Positions 48,501 through 59,634 of a stretch of 64,000 bases of DNA are shown here, piece after piece. Source of the DNA: Okapia johnstoni (Eukaryota > Chordata > Mammalia > Artiodactyla > Giraffidae); NCBI GenBank assembly GCA_024291935.2, contig JAGTYA010000024.1, positions 2,728,001 through 2,792,000 on the forward strand. The letters run 5' to 3'. Position 1 is the first letter of the stretch, and the number at the start of each line of letters is the position of its first letter. The notes beneath the pieces were generated by a model. The model was not told the origin of the DNA. It saw nothing but the letters and a program-made list of their open reading frames with translations, and did no database searches. Made by a program: the position numbers and the translations under genes.

Positions 48501-49479
48501 TGGCGTCTGGGTTTCTGGCAGGTGTTTTGGGAAGGGTCCAAGTTGGAGCTCGAGGGAGTCTGAGTTCTTGAGTGCCCCAGGCCTGAGGTGCTGTGTTAGG
48601 GGATCTAAGGACTGAGTAGATTCCTTTAGGGTTTAGAAGCTGAGAAGATTTGAAGGGTAGGGTAAGCCCTGGGCTGAGGCATGTAGATCGGAACCCGAGT
48701 TGGAGACAGGGACCCTAGATTTCATTGAGATTTGACAGTGGATTACGTTCGAGGGTTACGTTCCCGGCACTCGCGGTAGGGGTACGTTTGTGTTATTGAC
48801 TAATGCTTGAAGGTGGAGGAGCATCTCCCGGACGTGGGGGAAAGCGCGAGCTGTCCTGTGCTGATAAGGAGAACTGCTCGGAGAAGTGAGGTATGACCTG
48901 TCTGAGCCAAGTTAGGTGGATGGGAGAGGGTACCTCAATGTACAGGTAAGAAAACAGGCCTGGAGAGGTTACATGACTTCCCCAAGTTAGTAAAATTGAC
49001 CTCAGGGAGCCTGGAACCTCAAGGCTCTGCGTGATTGGAGTGAGGTCACCTTCTGCTGATTGTGAGGCCTCTCGGCACCTGGGACATAATGGGCCCATAG
49101 ATCAGGGATGAAATTTATGATCTCAGGATTTGGAAGCCCACAGATTGGATTATTATCCTCCTGGAATTGCCCCCGACCCTCCCAAACCTCAGGATTTTGC
49201 TGGTTGTTAGGGTCTAAAGAGAGAATTCCTGAAACTCTGAGCTCCTAAGGAAATGGGGTTCTGGATGCTGCTCTGTGCCCCTCTTCTATTCCTATTCCTT
49301 GCAAAGATTGTAAAGTCTGGGCAGACAATTTGTCTTACTCTTTCTTGGAACTCTTGTGACACCCAGCACATTACTTGGCACTTGATGAGGTTACTAGATA
49401 TGGATGATGCAGAGAAGGGGAATCTGGGAGGATTCGGTTCATTCCTGTGTGACTTTGCTTTTTGGCTCTGGCTACTAGG

Positions 49480-49690
49480 TCAAGAAGGGCTTCCAAAATG
49501 GCTCAATGGTAGCGAATCTGCCTGCCAGTGCGTTAGACGCGGGTTTGATCCCTCGAAGAGGATGATCCCGTGGAGAAGGAAATGGCAACCCACTCCAGTA
49601 TTCTTGAAAAACCCCATGGAGAGGGGACCTGGTGGGCTGCAGTCCATGGGATTGCAAAGAGTTGAACATAACTGAGCATGCATGCACTCA
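49480..49690 (+). mobile_element. Bov-tA SINE
   Basis: Forward element in AK2 intron 1, with a worn B-box (gggtttgatccctc) and a core ending gaacataactgagcatgca. Confidence 0.88.
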
Positions 49691-49722
49691 GTCAAGAAAG
49701 ACCACTTTCCCTTTTCTCTCTG

Positions 49723-50003
49723 TTGCTGCTGCTGCTGCTAAGTTGCGTCAGTCGTGTCCGACTCTGTGCGACCCCATAGACGGCAGCCCACCAGGCTCCA
49801 CCGTCCCTGGGATTCTCCAGGCAAGAATACTGTAGTGAGTTGCCATTTCCTCCTCCAGTGCATGAAAGTGAAAAGTGAAAGTGAAGTCGCTCAGTCCTGT
49901 CCGACTCTTAGCGACTCCATGGGCTGCAGCCCACCAGGCTCCTCCGTCCATGGGGTTTCCCAGGCAAGAGCACTGGAGTGGGGTGCCATTGCCTTCTCCT
50001 TTT
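49723..50003 (-). mobile_element. Bov-A2 dimer SINE (antisense)
   Basis: Two Bov-A units joined by the tgaaagtgaaaagtgaaagt linker, starting at a (TGC)n run, antisense to AK2. Confidence 0.93.
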
Positions 50004-50269
50004 GCTAGAGCCTGTTTGCCCTTGAGGCTCACTGTTACCTAATCCCCTTGTCCTTTCACACCAAAGGTTCCTCTTTCCTGTTGCTGTCACCCTCAGTTAT
50101 TAGGTAACCTGCAGCTAGGTGTGTTTAATCCCAAACTCTATGGACTTTTGCTGTGAGTGACCAAGATAAACAAGGTAACTCAAATGCATTGATTTTTTTT
50201 TTCTTAGTTCATATTGAAGTTAATAATTTCAGTGGTTGTGAAATGGACAGCCAATCTCAGTGCTGGGCA

Positions 50270-50350
50270 AGAGCTTGACAGTTTAACAAACTTGTAACTT
50301 CTAGGCCTCACTGCTGTCAGCTGAAAAATGGGGATAATACGTGTTCAGCA
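50270..50350 (+). repeat. MIR fragment
   Basis: MIR core ctgaaaaatggggataatac preceded by a worn taggcctcactg segment. Confidence 0.55.
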
Positions 50351-51177
50351 TTTCTTGAGCACCAGACATTGGAGATAGAACAGTAAACAAGATGGAGACG
50401 GTCCTTGTCCCTCTAGACCAAAAGTTAACAAGGATACTGGAAAATTATTTGTGTGTAAAGCACACCTAGATGACAACCTGGTGCATAGTAGGTGTTCACT
50501 AATTGTCGACTCACTCATCTTAATTGATAATACATTCCCTCAACCCCCAACTCAGTTGTATCTCAGGGTAAAGGGTGATTTTACTCAGGAAGTTTTGAGG
50601 GAAATTCTACTTATGAGCTGACTTATAAGGGTGTATATATGATGAGAGTTGGTCAGAGAATGCCTTATGGAAGTCAGGGAGATGTGATTTTAGCTGGGGC
50701 TTGAAAGGATAAAATTTACACAAGTTGCTTAACCTCTGTACACCTTTCTTAAGGTATTCAGAACCATAGGGATACTGGCAGTTGTAGTTTTAAGGAGTTA
50801 AAACTGTTCATAAATCAGAGGTTGCAGAGTGGCAGCCTGCAGCAGCTTGTAGCCTGCAGACACACCCCAGCTTTTAATTATGAAGAGTTTGAATACACAA
50901 AAAACGACAGGGTCTTGTAACGAGCCCAGGTACACATTATCCAGGCCCAGCTACCTCAGCTGGTGGCCATTCCTTCCCCATCCAGTCTCCCTTCACAAAC
51001 GATTTTAAAGAAGCTCCCAGATATTGTAACATTTCATTTGTAAATATTTCAGTGTGTATCTCTAAAAGACATTCTTTTTTGTAGAAAAACATAATATTCC
51101 ATAAAAGATAAATAGTTGGAGTAAATGTTTATGTTTCTATTCATTTGCATTTCAAGCCTCATTTTTTTATGAGTATT

Positions 51178-51342
51178 TTTTTTTTAAGTGTTATGTATTT
51201 ATTTGACTGCACTGGGTCTTAGTGGCCACACGCAGCATCTTCGATCTTGAGTTGCGGCATGTGGGGTCTCTGAGGGTTGAACCCCATGCTCCCTGCATAG
51301 GGAGCTTGAAGTTTTAGCTGCTGGACCACCAGGGAAGTCCCT
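51178..51342 (-). mobile_element. CHR-type SINE (antisense)
   Basis: From a poly-T run through gttgaaccccatgctccctg to gctggaccaccagggaagtc. Confidence 0.88.
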
Positions 51343-51562
51343 CGAGTCTCTTTCAATTTACAGGTTGTCCTGTACCTTGGGTTAGTGCCTAGTACCTACT
51401 CAGTAATTTTTTTCTTCCCATTGGTGCTTCCTTTTACACCTGTATAAACTCGGTGTCTTAAGTATTTAATGTTGGCATGACTGAAATAATTGTTTCCTTT
51501 TAAAAGTTAGTTTTAACTAAAATAGTTAAACATTTTAAAACTGCCTGCTTTTGTATCAGCAT

Positions 51563-51832
51563 GCTGCTGCTGCTGCTAAGTCGCTTCAGTTGTGTCCAAC
51601 TCTGTGCAACCCCGTAGATGGCAGCCTACCAGGCTCCTCTGTCCCTGGGATTCTCCAGGCAAGAACACTGGAGTGGGTTGCCATTTCCTTCTTCAATGCA
51701 TGAAAGTGAAAGTGAAGTCGCTCAGTCGTGTCTGACTCCTAGTGACCCCAGGGACTGCAGCCTACCAGGCTCCTCCGTCCATGGGATTTTCCAGTCAAGA
51801 GTACTGGAGTGGGTTGCCATTGCCTTCTCCAT
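51563..51832 (-). mobile_element. Bov-A2 dimer SINE (antisense)
   Basis: Starts with a gctgctgctgctgctaag run and holds two Bov-A units joined by a tgaaagtgaaagtgaagtcg linker. Confidence 0.93.
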
Positions 51833-52474
51833 AATAATGTCTAAAATATCTGGACCACATGGGTTTGTTATTTTGTTTAAATAACCTTATTTCCCCGTCT
51901 CCCTTTTGGGGTCAGATGTTCCTAGGGTGCAGCCAAAACCACAGCGTGTTTCCTGTTTTCCTCTGCCAACCCCTCTCATAGTTTCTTCCATGTGTGCAGC
52001 TGACACCGGTTCTTCACGGCCAGCACATGTAGGCTGTCAGCTGCCATCTTGCAGATCAGGCTTGGTCAGTTATGTCTGTGCGCTAACACAGTGCAGAAGC
52101 AAACTCAGTGAGACCCACATTCTTATTCTCCCTTTTACAGCTAGAGAAACTAAATCACAAAGAGCTGGTTCTCTAGGTTACAGGGCAAGTAGTTGGCTGC
52201 TCTTGCATCTGAATGACTCTGGAGCTCCTGCTCTTTCTGCTGCCCTGGTTAGATTTGTCTCCTGCCCTGTGCATGTTTTCTTAGGTAAGTTCCTTGCTAG
52301 AGCTGCAGGGTAGCCCTCAAGAGGGTGTAGTATTGCAAAATAGTCACCCTTTCCTGGATTCTGTGACAGACTCCTTGTATTCCCCACCCATCACCCCTAT
52401 CCCCCCAGCCAGAGATTTAGTCCTTTTAATCCAGACTTAATGTCATCTGATTTAATCTTTCAGCCTTTGGAGGA

Positions 52475-52600
52475 AAGTCCTGTTGTTATCTTTGGCTTTT
52501 TACTGATAAACTGAGGCCCAGTCTGTATCTTGCCCTAGGACATAGTTAAAGTAGCGAAGGTAGGATTTGAACTTGTGACTGATTTCTTGAACAGCATTAC
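52475..52600 (-). repeat. MIR SINE
   Basis: Antisense MIR: ctgataaactgaggcccagt, then a aggtaggatttgaacttgtg segment. Confidence 0.7.
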
Positions 52601-52742
52601 TATCCTGTTGTTGCTTTCAGCCTAGGTGTAGGGGCAGAAACAAACATACATGCAAGCAGTACTCACTAGTGCAGAGTATCACCAGGGAAGTATTGATGAG
52701 TGACTGACGACTGCTCAGATAGTTCAGGGTTAGGACAAGGAC

Positions 52743-53079
52743 TATGATTTGTTGAGGGGTTCCCTGATAGCTCAGTTGGTAAAAAATCTGCCTGCAGTGC
52801 AGGAGACCCCAGTTTGATTCCTGGTTCGGGAATATCTGCTGGAGAAGGGATAGGCTACCCAGTCCAGTATTCTTGGGCTTCCCTTGTGGCTCAGCTGGTA
52901 AAGAATCTGCCTGTAATGCGGAAGACCTGGGTTCGATCCCTGGGTTGGAAAGATCCCCTGGAGAAGGGAAAGGCTACCCACTCCAGTATTCTGGCCTGGA
53001 GAATTCCATGGACTGTATAGTCCGTAGGATCGCAAAGAGTCAGAAACGACTGAGCCACTTTCAATTATGATTTGTTGAG
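52743..53079 (+). mobile_element. Tandem double-headed Bov-tA with one 14-bp TSD
   Basis: A tRNA head plus partial core (52757 to about 52873) is followed directly by a second complete Bov-tA (to 53065). Both heads carry gctcagytggtaaa-type A-box sequence. One perfect TSD, tatgatttgttgag (52743-52756 and 53066-53079), encloses the pair, so it behaves as one insertion. Confidence 0.93.
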
Positions 53080-53149
53080 AATCTTCTTTTCTTCCTCCTA
53101 CCCTCCCAGTGAAGAATGTTCCATTCTTTCTCCTACCTACCCACTGATA

Positions 53150-53245
53150 CACCCAATTTATAGATGAGGAAATAGTCTCAAAGAATCACTAGCCTGAGGT
53201 TACATGGTCAGTTAAAAGGCAGAGCTGAAATTTAAACACAGGTTT
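53150..53245 (-). repeat. MIR SINE
   Basis: Antisense MIR: tagatgaggaaatagtctca, then aaaggcagagctgaaattta. Confidence 0.7.
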
Positions 53246-53406
53246 CTGTGCTTTTAAAAGACTTTAATTGAAGTATAATACACATAGAGAAAGGTGTAGA
53301 CATCTTAAGAGGGTGGCTTGATGAATTTTCACATGTGAACACACTTGTGTAGCTTGTACCCATATCAAGAAACAGACATTGCCAGCATTGTGAAGGCCTC
53401 CTTGTA

Positions 53407-53436
53407 CTCCCTTCCACACACACACACACATACACA
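53407..53436 (+). repeat. (AC)n microsatellite
   Basis: A short dinucleotide run, cacacacacacacatacaca, in AK2 intron 1. Confidence 0.9.
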
Positions 53437-53620
53437 CCTTCCCCAAGGACAGCCACTAACTCTTTGTGGGTGGTGGTGGCATGTTTTGTTAGGTAAGCTC
53501 CTTGCTAGAGCTGCAGGGTAAAGAAGTCTATTTAGTGTCATGGATAAGAGCTAGAGCTTGACAGTCTTGAGACCAGTTACCAGATCTGCCGTTACTAACT
53601 TTGTGATTTGGGGCAACTTA

Positions 53621-53921
53621 GCCTCTGAATTGGAGAAGGCAATGGCAACCCACTCCAGTCCTCTTGCCTGGAAAATCCCATGGGTGGAGGAGCCTGGTAG
53701 GCTGCAGTCCATGGGGTTGCTAGGAGTCGAACACGACTGAGCGACTTCACTTTCACTTTTCACTTTCATGCCTTGGAGAAGGAAATGGCAACCCACTCCA
53801 GTACTCTTGCTTGGAGAATCCCAGGGATGGGGGAGCCTGGTGGGCGGCCATCTCTGAGGTCGCACGGAGTCGGACACGACTGAAGCGACACAGCAGCAGC
53901 AGCAGCAGCAGCCTCTGAATT
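53621..53921 (+). mobile_element. Bov-A2 dimer SINE with perfect 11-bp TSD
   Basis: Forward dimer ending in a cagcagcagcagcagcag run. TSD gcctctgaatt lies at 53621-53631 and 53911-53921. It splits a MIR whose core resumes as ttcatttgtaaaatgcacat. Confidence 0.95.
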
Positions 53922-53967
53922 TCATTTGTAAAATGCACATAAAAATAGTTACTACCTCCTGTATTTG

Positions 53968-54113
53968 TTATGTATTATGTGGTTTAGTTGCTGAGTCTTG
54001 TCTGACTCTTTGCAACACAATGGACAGTAGCCTGCCAGGCTCCTCTGTCCATGGAATTTCCCGGGCAAGAATACTGGAGTGGGTTGCCATTTCCTTCTCC
54101 AGTTATGTATTAT
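53968..54113 (-). mobile_element. Bov-A monomer SINE with perfect 11-bp TSD
   Basis: Antisense 124-bp monomer. TSD ttatgtattat lies at 53968-53978 and 54103-54113. Confidence 0.94.
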
Positions 54114-54647
54114 ACATACTGTAAAACAATGCATGGAAAAATTGCTTGGCATCTTGCAAACACCCAGTTAGCTTATGATTCCTTCTCAGAGGAAGAAAGG
54201 ATAGTTGGGGAGGTTTTTGGTGGGGAAGAGATGCTCAGAAGTTGACTCTAGAAGGGGGAGGGTAGGACTTGGACCAGTAAGGAGAAGGGAGAGGGTATTC
54301 CTGCATAGAGAGGAGCTTGAGCTGAGGTCCATGGAGAGGCTTATGTATTTGGAAATCAAACAGAGCAGCTGTCAGCAGTGGCGCAGAGCATCCAGGTAGG
54401 GGGCTTATGGAGGCAAATTTGAATAGCTTGGGAGATAAAGGAAATCGGTTGGGGAGGACATGGAGCATGCTACTGAGCTATTACAACTTCTCCCTCATTG
54501 CCCTGGGGGATCGTTGAAGCTTCTGAATGTGTGTGTTTTGCTGGGTGGGTAGCATGTCCAACAGTATTTTAGATGATTGCAGCTGCATGTGCAGAAGCAC
54601 TGGAGGTGAAAGTGGAAAAGACTGCACAGACGATGAGTTTGAGGTAA

Positions 54648-54883
54648 GAAAACAAGTGTGTGTGCTCAGTCACTCAGTCCGACTCTTTGCAACCCCATGG
54701 ACTGTAGCCCACCAGACTTCTCTGTCCATGGAATTTTCCAGGCAAGAGTACTGGAGGGGTTGCCATTTCCTCCTCCATGGGATCTTCCCAACCCAGGGAT
54801 CAAACCTGTGTCTCTTACATCTCCTGCATTAGCAGGTGGATTCTTTACCACTGAGCCACTTGAGAAGACCCGAGAAGACAAGT
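54648..54883 (-). mobile_element. Bov-tA SINE with TSD
   Basis: Antisense full-length element ending actgagccacttgagaagac. TSDs gaaaacaagtg and gaagacaagtg flank it. Confidence 0.92.
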
Positions 54884-55097
54884 GATCTTGATTAAATCAA
54901 ATCTTGACTGTCAGTTTCCCTTTATTTCCCTAAATGCCAGGCACTGTGCTGAATTCTTTTGTGGATATATAATCTTACCAAGTCCCCATAACATGTCTGA
55001 AAGTCGCTCAGTCATACACTTTAAAGATGGGCCTGGCTTTGTATTTTTAGCACGTGCCCTAGATGATTATGATAACACACTGAAGTTGGAGAGTGCT

Positions 55098-55246
55098 AGC
55101 CCCACCATCAGAGAAAGCGATGGCATCCCACTCCAGTACTCTTGCCTGGAGAATCCCAGGGATGGGGGAGCCTGGTGGGCTACCGTCTATGGGGTCGCAC
55201 AGAGTCGGACACGACTGAAGTGACTTAGCAGCAGCAGCCCCACCAT
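55098..55246 (+). mobile_element. Bov-A monomer SINE with perfect 11-bp TSD
   Basis: Forward monomer ending in agcagcagc. TSD agccccaccat lies at 55098-55108 and 55236-55246. Confidence 0.95.
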
Positions 55247-55399
55247 GCTGCCTCCCATGCTAACAGTTTGAGCCTTTCTAACCCACACCTTCACACAGGT
55301 GGGGTGCCTATTTCTTGAGCTCAACTCTGGCCCGTAGCTAGTGAGACATGTGGCTCAGGGCCTCAGCCAAAGCAGAGTATGGCCCAGGGGTCAGCAGCA

Positions 55400-55640
55400 T
55401 AGCCAGTCCTGAGGCATGTTTAAAATCAGATGCTCAGGCCCCACCCCAGAGAAGACAGTGGCAACCCACTCCAGTGTTCTTGCCTGGAGAATCCCAGGGA
55501 CAGGGGAGCCTGGTGGGCTGCCGTCTATGGGGTCGCACAGAGTCGGACATGACTGAAGCAACTTAGCAGCAGCAGCACGCCCCACCCTACTGAATTAGAA
55601 TCTGTATTTTAACAGCACCCTTAGGTGGTTTGGAGTAGAA
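55400..55640 (+). repeat. MER5-type hAT remnant, split by a Bov-A
   Basis: Left half atgctcaggccccacccc and right half ctactgaattagaatctgta with ttaacagcacccttaggtgg are MER5A-like. They are separated by the SINE at 55447-55578. Confidence 0.75.
55438..55587 (+). mobile_element. Bov-A monomer SINE with perfect 9-bp TSD
   Basis: Forward monomer ending agcagcagcagcac. TSD gccccaccc lies at 55438-55446 and 55579-55587. Confidence 0.94.
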
Positions 55641-55719
55641 AAAGCATTGCTTTAAAGTATAAGCGTGAAGTCAGGGGAATATAATACAGCCATTTCATCA
55701 GGCTTCTTCTGTAGTTTGC

Positions 55720-55930
55720 AAGTAAAGTGAAGTCGCTCAGTCATGTCCAACTCTTTGTGACCCCGTGGACTGTAGCCCCCCAGGCTCCTCCGTCCATGGG
55801 ATTCTCTAGGCAAGAATACTGGAGTAGGTTGCCATTTCCTTCTCCAGGAGATCTTCCCGACCCAGGGATCGAACCTGGGTCTCCCACATTACAGGCAGAT
55901 GCTTTAAGCTCTGAGCCACCAGGGAAGTAA
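55720..55930 (-). mobile_element. Bov-tA SINE (antisense)
   Basis: Antisense full-length element, gtgaagtcgctcagtcatgt to tgagccaccagggaag, with the short repeat aagtaaag on both sides. Confidence 0.92.
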
Positions 55931-55985
55931 AGAATAGTGCAAAAAAGAAAGACCATGAAGGTGGTCTTCTAATTACTGAATGCCT

Positions 55986-56096
55986 ACGGTGTGTCTGGGG
56001 CTTCCCAGGTGGCGCAGTGGTAAAGAATCTGCCTGGGGGTCTCAGAGTCAGACACAACTGAGTGAGCATACACACACACACATACAGTGTGTCTGG
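55986..56096 (+). mobile_element. Internally deleted mini Bov-tA (85 bp) with TSD
   Basis: The head (ggcttcccaggtggcgcagt through aatctgcctg) joins directly to the element's end (tcagagtcagacacaactga) and an (AC)n tail. About 130 bp of the usual middle is absent. Imperfect 13-bp TSDs acggtgtgtctgg and acagtgtgtctgg flank it. Confidence 0.9.
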
Positions 56097-56109
56097 TGTT
56101 CTGGGTACT

Positions 56110-56275
56110 TTATTTCATTTTATCCTCACAACAGCCCTGTGAAATAGACATTGTCCCGCATTTAACTGCTGAGGAAACAGATTCTGAGAAGTTAAGTAAC
56201 TAGCCAAAGGTCATACAGCTTTTGGGGACAGCCAGGTTCATATGCAGATCTGTCTGACTCCTCAGTTCATGCTCT
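56110..56275 (-). repeat. MIR SINE
   Basis: Antisense MIR: cattttatcctcacaacagc, then gctgaggaaacagattctga and gccaaaggtcatacagct. Confidence 0.85.
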
Positions 56276-57129
56276 TTGCAGCCCACCACAATGATTCCTG
56301 TGCAGCCAGCAAGAAATGAAGGAGTTAGTCTTCCTCCATGCCTCTCCTTCCCTCTGGGAGTGTTGTTCCACAGAGCTGCAGAGTCCAGTCACCTGGAACA
56401 GCACTAAAGTGTCCTGTGGTTTGGGTTGATAAAAATAGGATGGTTAGGTTCCATGCTGACAGCTCTTCGCTGGTGTTTTGGTTAGTCTCTCCCTTGGAAA
56501 AGGCCTGACCTCCAAATTTTCCACCCATGTTAATTTCAACAACCAAGAAGAAAGATTGGCAGAAAAGCAGAGCCTTCTGGTTTTGTGGCGGCTCTGCCAG
56601 CCCAAAGGACCAGAGACTTTCCATTGCCAGAGGGGCCTGACCTTCATTGCTTTTCTCAAGTGCTGTTTTTAACACCTCACCTGGATTCTGTTTTGCTCGG
56701 AAGTCAGTTCTTTGCTTGAGCTGAATCAGTCCGTGACTCACACACCAGCACTTGTTGCCCTAAACCCTGTCTATTTAGCTTTTGTCATGTGCACCTAAGA
56801 AAACTCCGAACAAACTGGTTTGAACAAGGTCCCCACCCTACTTATTTTCCAAAACAGTTGAACCAGAAAGGTAAGTGTTAGGCTCTTGAACTGATTCTAT
56901 TCCTTTTGAATTCTGTGTTCTTTTTTGCCTCTGCAAAACCAATGTGGAACTGTCCAGGGTCTCTTCCTCTTCTGGTATTCATTCAGTTGTATAGTCTACC
57001 AGACTGTGAGCTCATAGGGGACAGAGTCTATGTCTCCTATTCATCTGTTTCACTGGCTCCAGCAAGGTTCTTAGAAGAGGCGTATGAATGAACATGGAAT
57101 TAAGGCAGGGGTCACAGTAACAGTTGATG

Positions 57130-57370
57130 CTTCCTGAGTACTTACAGTGATTCTTTATAATCTCATCAATAAAGTGATACAGGTACTATTACCATCTCCA
57201 TTTTACCTAGAGGAAATTTAAAATTTACAGAAGTGATACAGTTTTTCTCAAGTCACATATCCAGACTTGGTGGACCTGGTGTCTGAAACCCAGGCAGTTT
57301 GACTCTCCAGCCTATGCTCTTAACCAAAAGGCTATCCTGCCTTCTAAAACTACTAAGAGCTTACTTTGCC
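57130..57370 (-). repeat. MIR SINE
   Basis: Antisense MIR: tattaccatctccattttac, then a cccaggcagtttgactctcc segment. Confidence 0.75.
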
Positions 57371-57385
57371 AGGTGCTATGCGGTT

Positions 57386-57593
57386 CTAAGTTGCTTCATT
57401 CGTGTCTGGCTCCACGATCCTATGGACTGTAGTCTGCCAGAGTCCTCAGCCCGTGGGATTCTCCAGGCAAAAATACTGGGGTGGGTTGCTGTTTCCTCTT
57501 CCAGGGGATCTTCCTAACCCAGGGATCGAACTCACATCTCTTATGTCTCCTGCATTGGCAGGCGGGTTCTTTACCACAGCACCACTTGGGAAG
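57386..57593 (-). mobile_element. Bov-tA SINE (antisense)
   Basis: Antisense full-length element, ctaagttgcttcattcgtgt to gcaccacttgggaagcccc. Confidence 0.9.
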
Positions 57594-57609
57594 CCCCACC
57601 GCTTGTCAG

Positions 57610-57960
57610 GTGGTGTTCATATATAGCTCATCTGATGCTCACTGCTACCTTTAGAGATGGAGCTTTCATTTTAAATAGATGAGAAAACTGTGCCTCTTGA
57701 GAGGTTAAGTGATTTGGGCCAGGTAATGCAGCTACCTAGTGGCAGGGAAGGGGAAGACCAAGTCTGCCAGGGGGAGACTTCTGCATCTAGCTCCAGCTGC
57801 CTCCCACACTTGTGACCACAGTACTTGACATCCACACATCCATTCCTTTGGCAAATACTCATTCAACATATTACATGCCAGGCGTTGTGCCAAATGCTCT
57901 ATATATGTGAACTCATTTAAACTTCAGAGCAACTGTGTGAAGTGTTGATATTGCTGTTTC
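57610..57960 (-). repeat. MIR-type remnants
   Basis: Two adjacent pieces: ttttaaatagatgagaaaac with gaggttaagtgatttgggcc, then caaatactcattcaacatat with catgccaggcgttgtgccaa. Confidence 0.65.
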
Positions 57961-58029
57961 TATTCCCATTCATAATGGGGAAGCTGAGGCTTGTGTGTCA
58001 TTAGTGTGTCTAGTGAAAGCAGTGATAAT

Positions 58030-58260
58030 AGCTGATATGACAATTTCTTGTGCTAGGTGCACTGTTACAAGTGCCTTCCATATATTATCTCATGTAATTC
58101 TTACTGCAACCCTATAATCATAGGTTAGAATATAATGTAAGTTACTTTTATCCCTGTTACAGGTAAGGAAATTGGCATCTGTTCACACAGCCAGTAAGTG
58201 GCAGGGCCATGTTCACACACAGGCAGTCAAGCTCCAAGGCCTGCACTGTTAACCATATCC
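58030..58260 (-). repeat. MIR SINE just upstream of AK2 exon 2
   Basis: Antisense MIR: ttgtgctaggtgcactgtta, then gttacaggtaaggaaattgg and cacacagccagtaagtggca. It ends about 25 bp before the exon 2 acceptor. Confidence 0.85.
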
Positions 58261-58284
58261 CGTGTTTTGTCTTCCCCTCCACAG

Positions 58285-58410
58285 GCACCCAAATTGGCTG
58301 AAAACTTCTGTGTCTGCCATTTGGCTACTGGAGACATGCTGAGGGCCATGGTGGCTTCTGGCTCAGAGCTGGGAAAGAAGCTGAAGGCGACTATGGATGC
58401 CGGGAAGCTG
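58285..58410 (+). CDS. AK2: AK2 coding exon 2
   Basis: A 42-codon phase-0 exon (residues 34-75) between a cttcccctccacag acceptor and a CTG/gtaggt donor. It encodes [20 protein letters not shown] through DAGKL, the AMP-binding region. T48-G49-D50 and R53 are the usual AMP-contacting motif of adenylate kinases. Cysteines 42 and 44 are AK2-typical. No stop or frameshift. Confidence 0.97.
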
Positions 58411-58566
58411 GTAGGTTCGGTGGGACCTATGAATGTTGATCTTCCTCAGTCCATGTCTGCCCTGCCAGGGTGACCACCAGCCACATGTAGCTATGGAAAT
58501 TTATTTTAATTTAATATTAACTTTCTCAGTTTCACTTGCCACATTTCAGGTTTTTGCGATCCAGCA

Positions 58567-58961
58567 CAGATATAGAACTTTTTTTTTAATATATATAATT
58601 TTATTTGTTTTCCGGTATGTTGCATCGTCACTGCTGCACAGGCTTTTCTCTAGTTGTGGCGAGTGGGATCAACTCTCTAGTTGCAGTGTGCAGGCTTCTC
58701 ATTGTGGTGGCTTCTCTTGTTGTTGAGCATGAGCTCCACAGCAGTTGTGGCACGTGGGCTCAGAAGTTGTGGCATGTGGGCTCAGTAGTTGCGGCTCCCG
58801 GGCTCTAGAGCACAGGCTCAGCAGTTGTGGCACATGGGCTTAGTTGCCGCATGGCATGTGGGATCCTCCTGGATCAGGGATCGAACCTGTCTCCTACATT
58901 GTCAGGCAGATTCGTTCAGGCAGATCACTGAGCCACCAGGGAAGCCCCGAGATAGAACATT
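58567..58961 (-). mobile_element. CHR-2-type SINE (antisense)
   Basis: Antisense element of about 370 bp, from the poly-T/AT-rich start to gagccaccagggaagcccc. Imperfect TSDs agatatagaac and gagatagaac flank it. Confidence 0.9.
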
Positions 58962-59399
58962 TTAATCATTGTAGAAAGTTCTGTCGGACAGCCCTGTGTT
59001 GTGGGGGGTATTTTAACAAACTGGAAGATTATATGAACTTTTACATTAGCAAGTCTACTTGATTCATTCTGAATTGATGGCACTGATTTTACTCACAGTA
59101 TTATTGAAGTTCCTTTGTGCTGGCGTATTTTGTAATATACCCCTAGTTTTTAGGGCTAGAAACAAAACTGACATCCCTAGACCAGAACTCTAAGGGTCCT
59201 TCAAGAGAGGACTCAAGAAGGTACAGAGTGCTTTTACTTAGTTTTGTGACTCTCTTCTGTGTCTCTTAACAGAGGGGTTGTTTGGCAGATAATAAAAGTA
59301 TCCTTATTTGGAGAATATAATAGCATTTTCTCTTGTTTTTAGTCCAGTTGATCTGATAGGAGAAGTACAATTTGTTATCCACTAGATCGTTTTTGGTTA

Positions 59400-59634
59400 G
59401 TGTGTGTGCCAAGTCGCTTCAGTAGTATCTGACTCTGTGCGACCACATGGACACACGTGGACCACATGACCTACCCTGCCAGACTTCCTCTGTCCATGGA
59501 GTTCTCCAGACAATACTGGAGTCGGTTGCCATCCCCTCCTCCAGGGAATCTTCCCAACCCCGGGATTGAACCCCCATCTCTTATGACTCATGCACTGGCG
59601 GGCGGATTCTTTACCACTAGCACCACCCAGGTGC
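59400..59634 (-). mobile_element. Bov-tA SINE (antisense)
   Basis: Antisense element, gccaagtcgcttcagtagta to ctagcaccacccaggtgcc, with a small internal duplication (acacgtggaccacatg-like) at about 59445-59468. Confidence 0.88.

Larger units (their letters stand above)
48379..58284 (+). other. AK2 intron 1
   Basis: The intron is 9.9 kb, from gtgagc to cttcccctccacag. It contains at least fifteen SINEs (listed separately), MIR and MER5 remnants and an (AC)n run at 53407-53436. No internal exon was recognised. Confidence 0.9.

Noticed and set aside
52874..52950. tRNA-like A and B boxes, here and in many other SINEs
   Set aside because: They are heads of Bov-tA and CHR SINEs without full cloverleaf or anticodon context, not tRNA genes.
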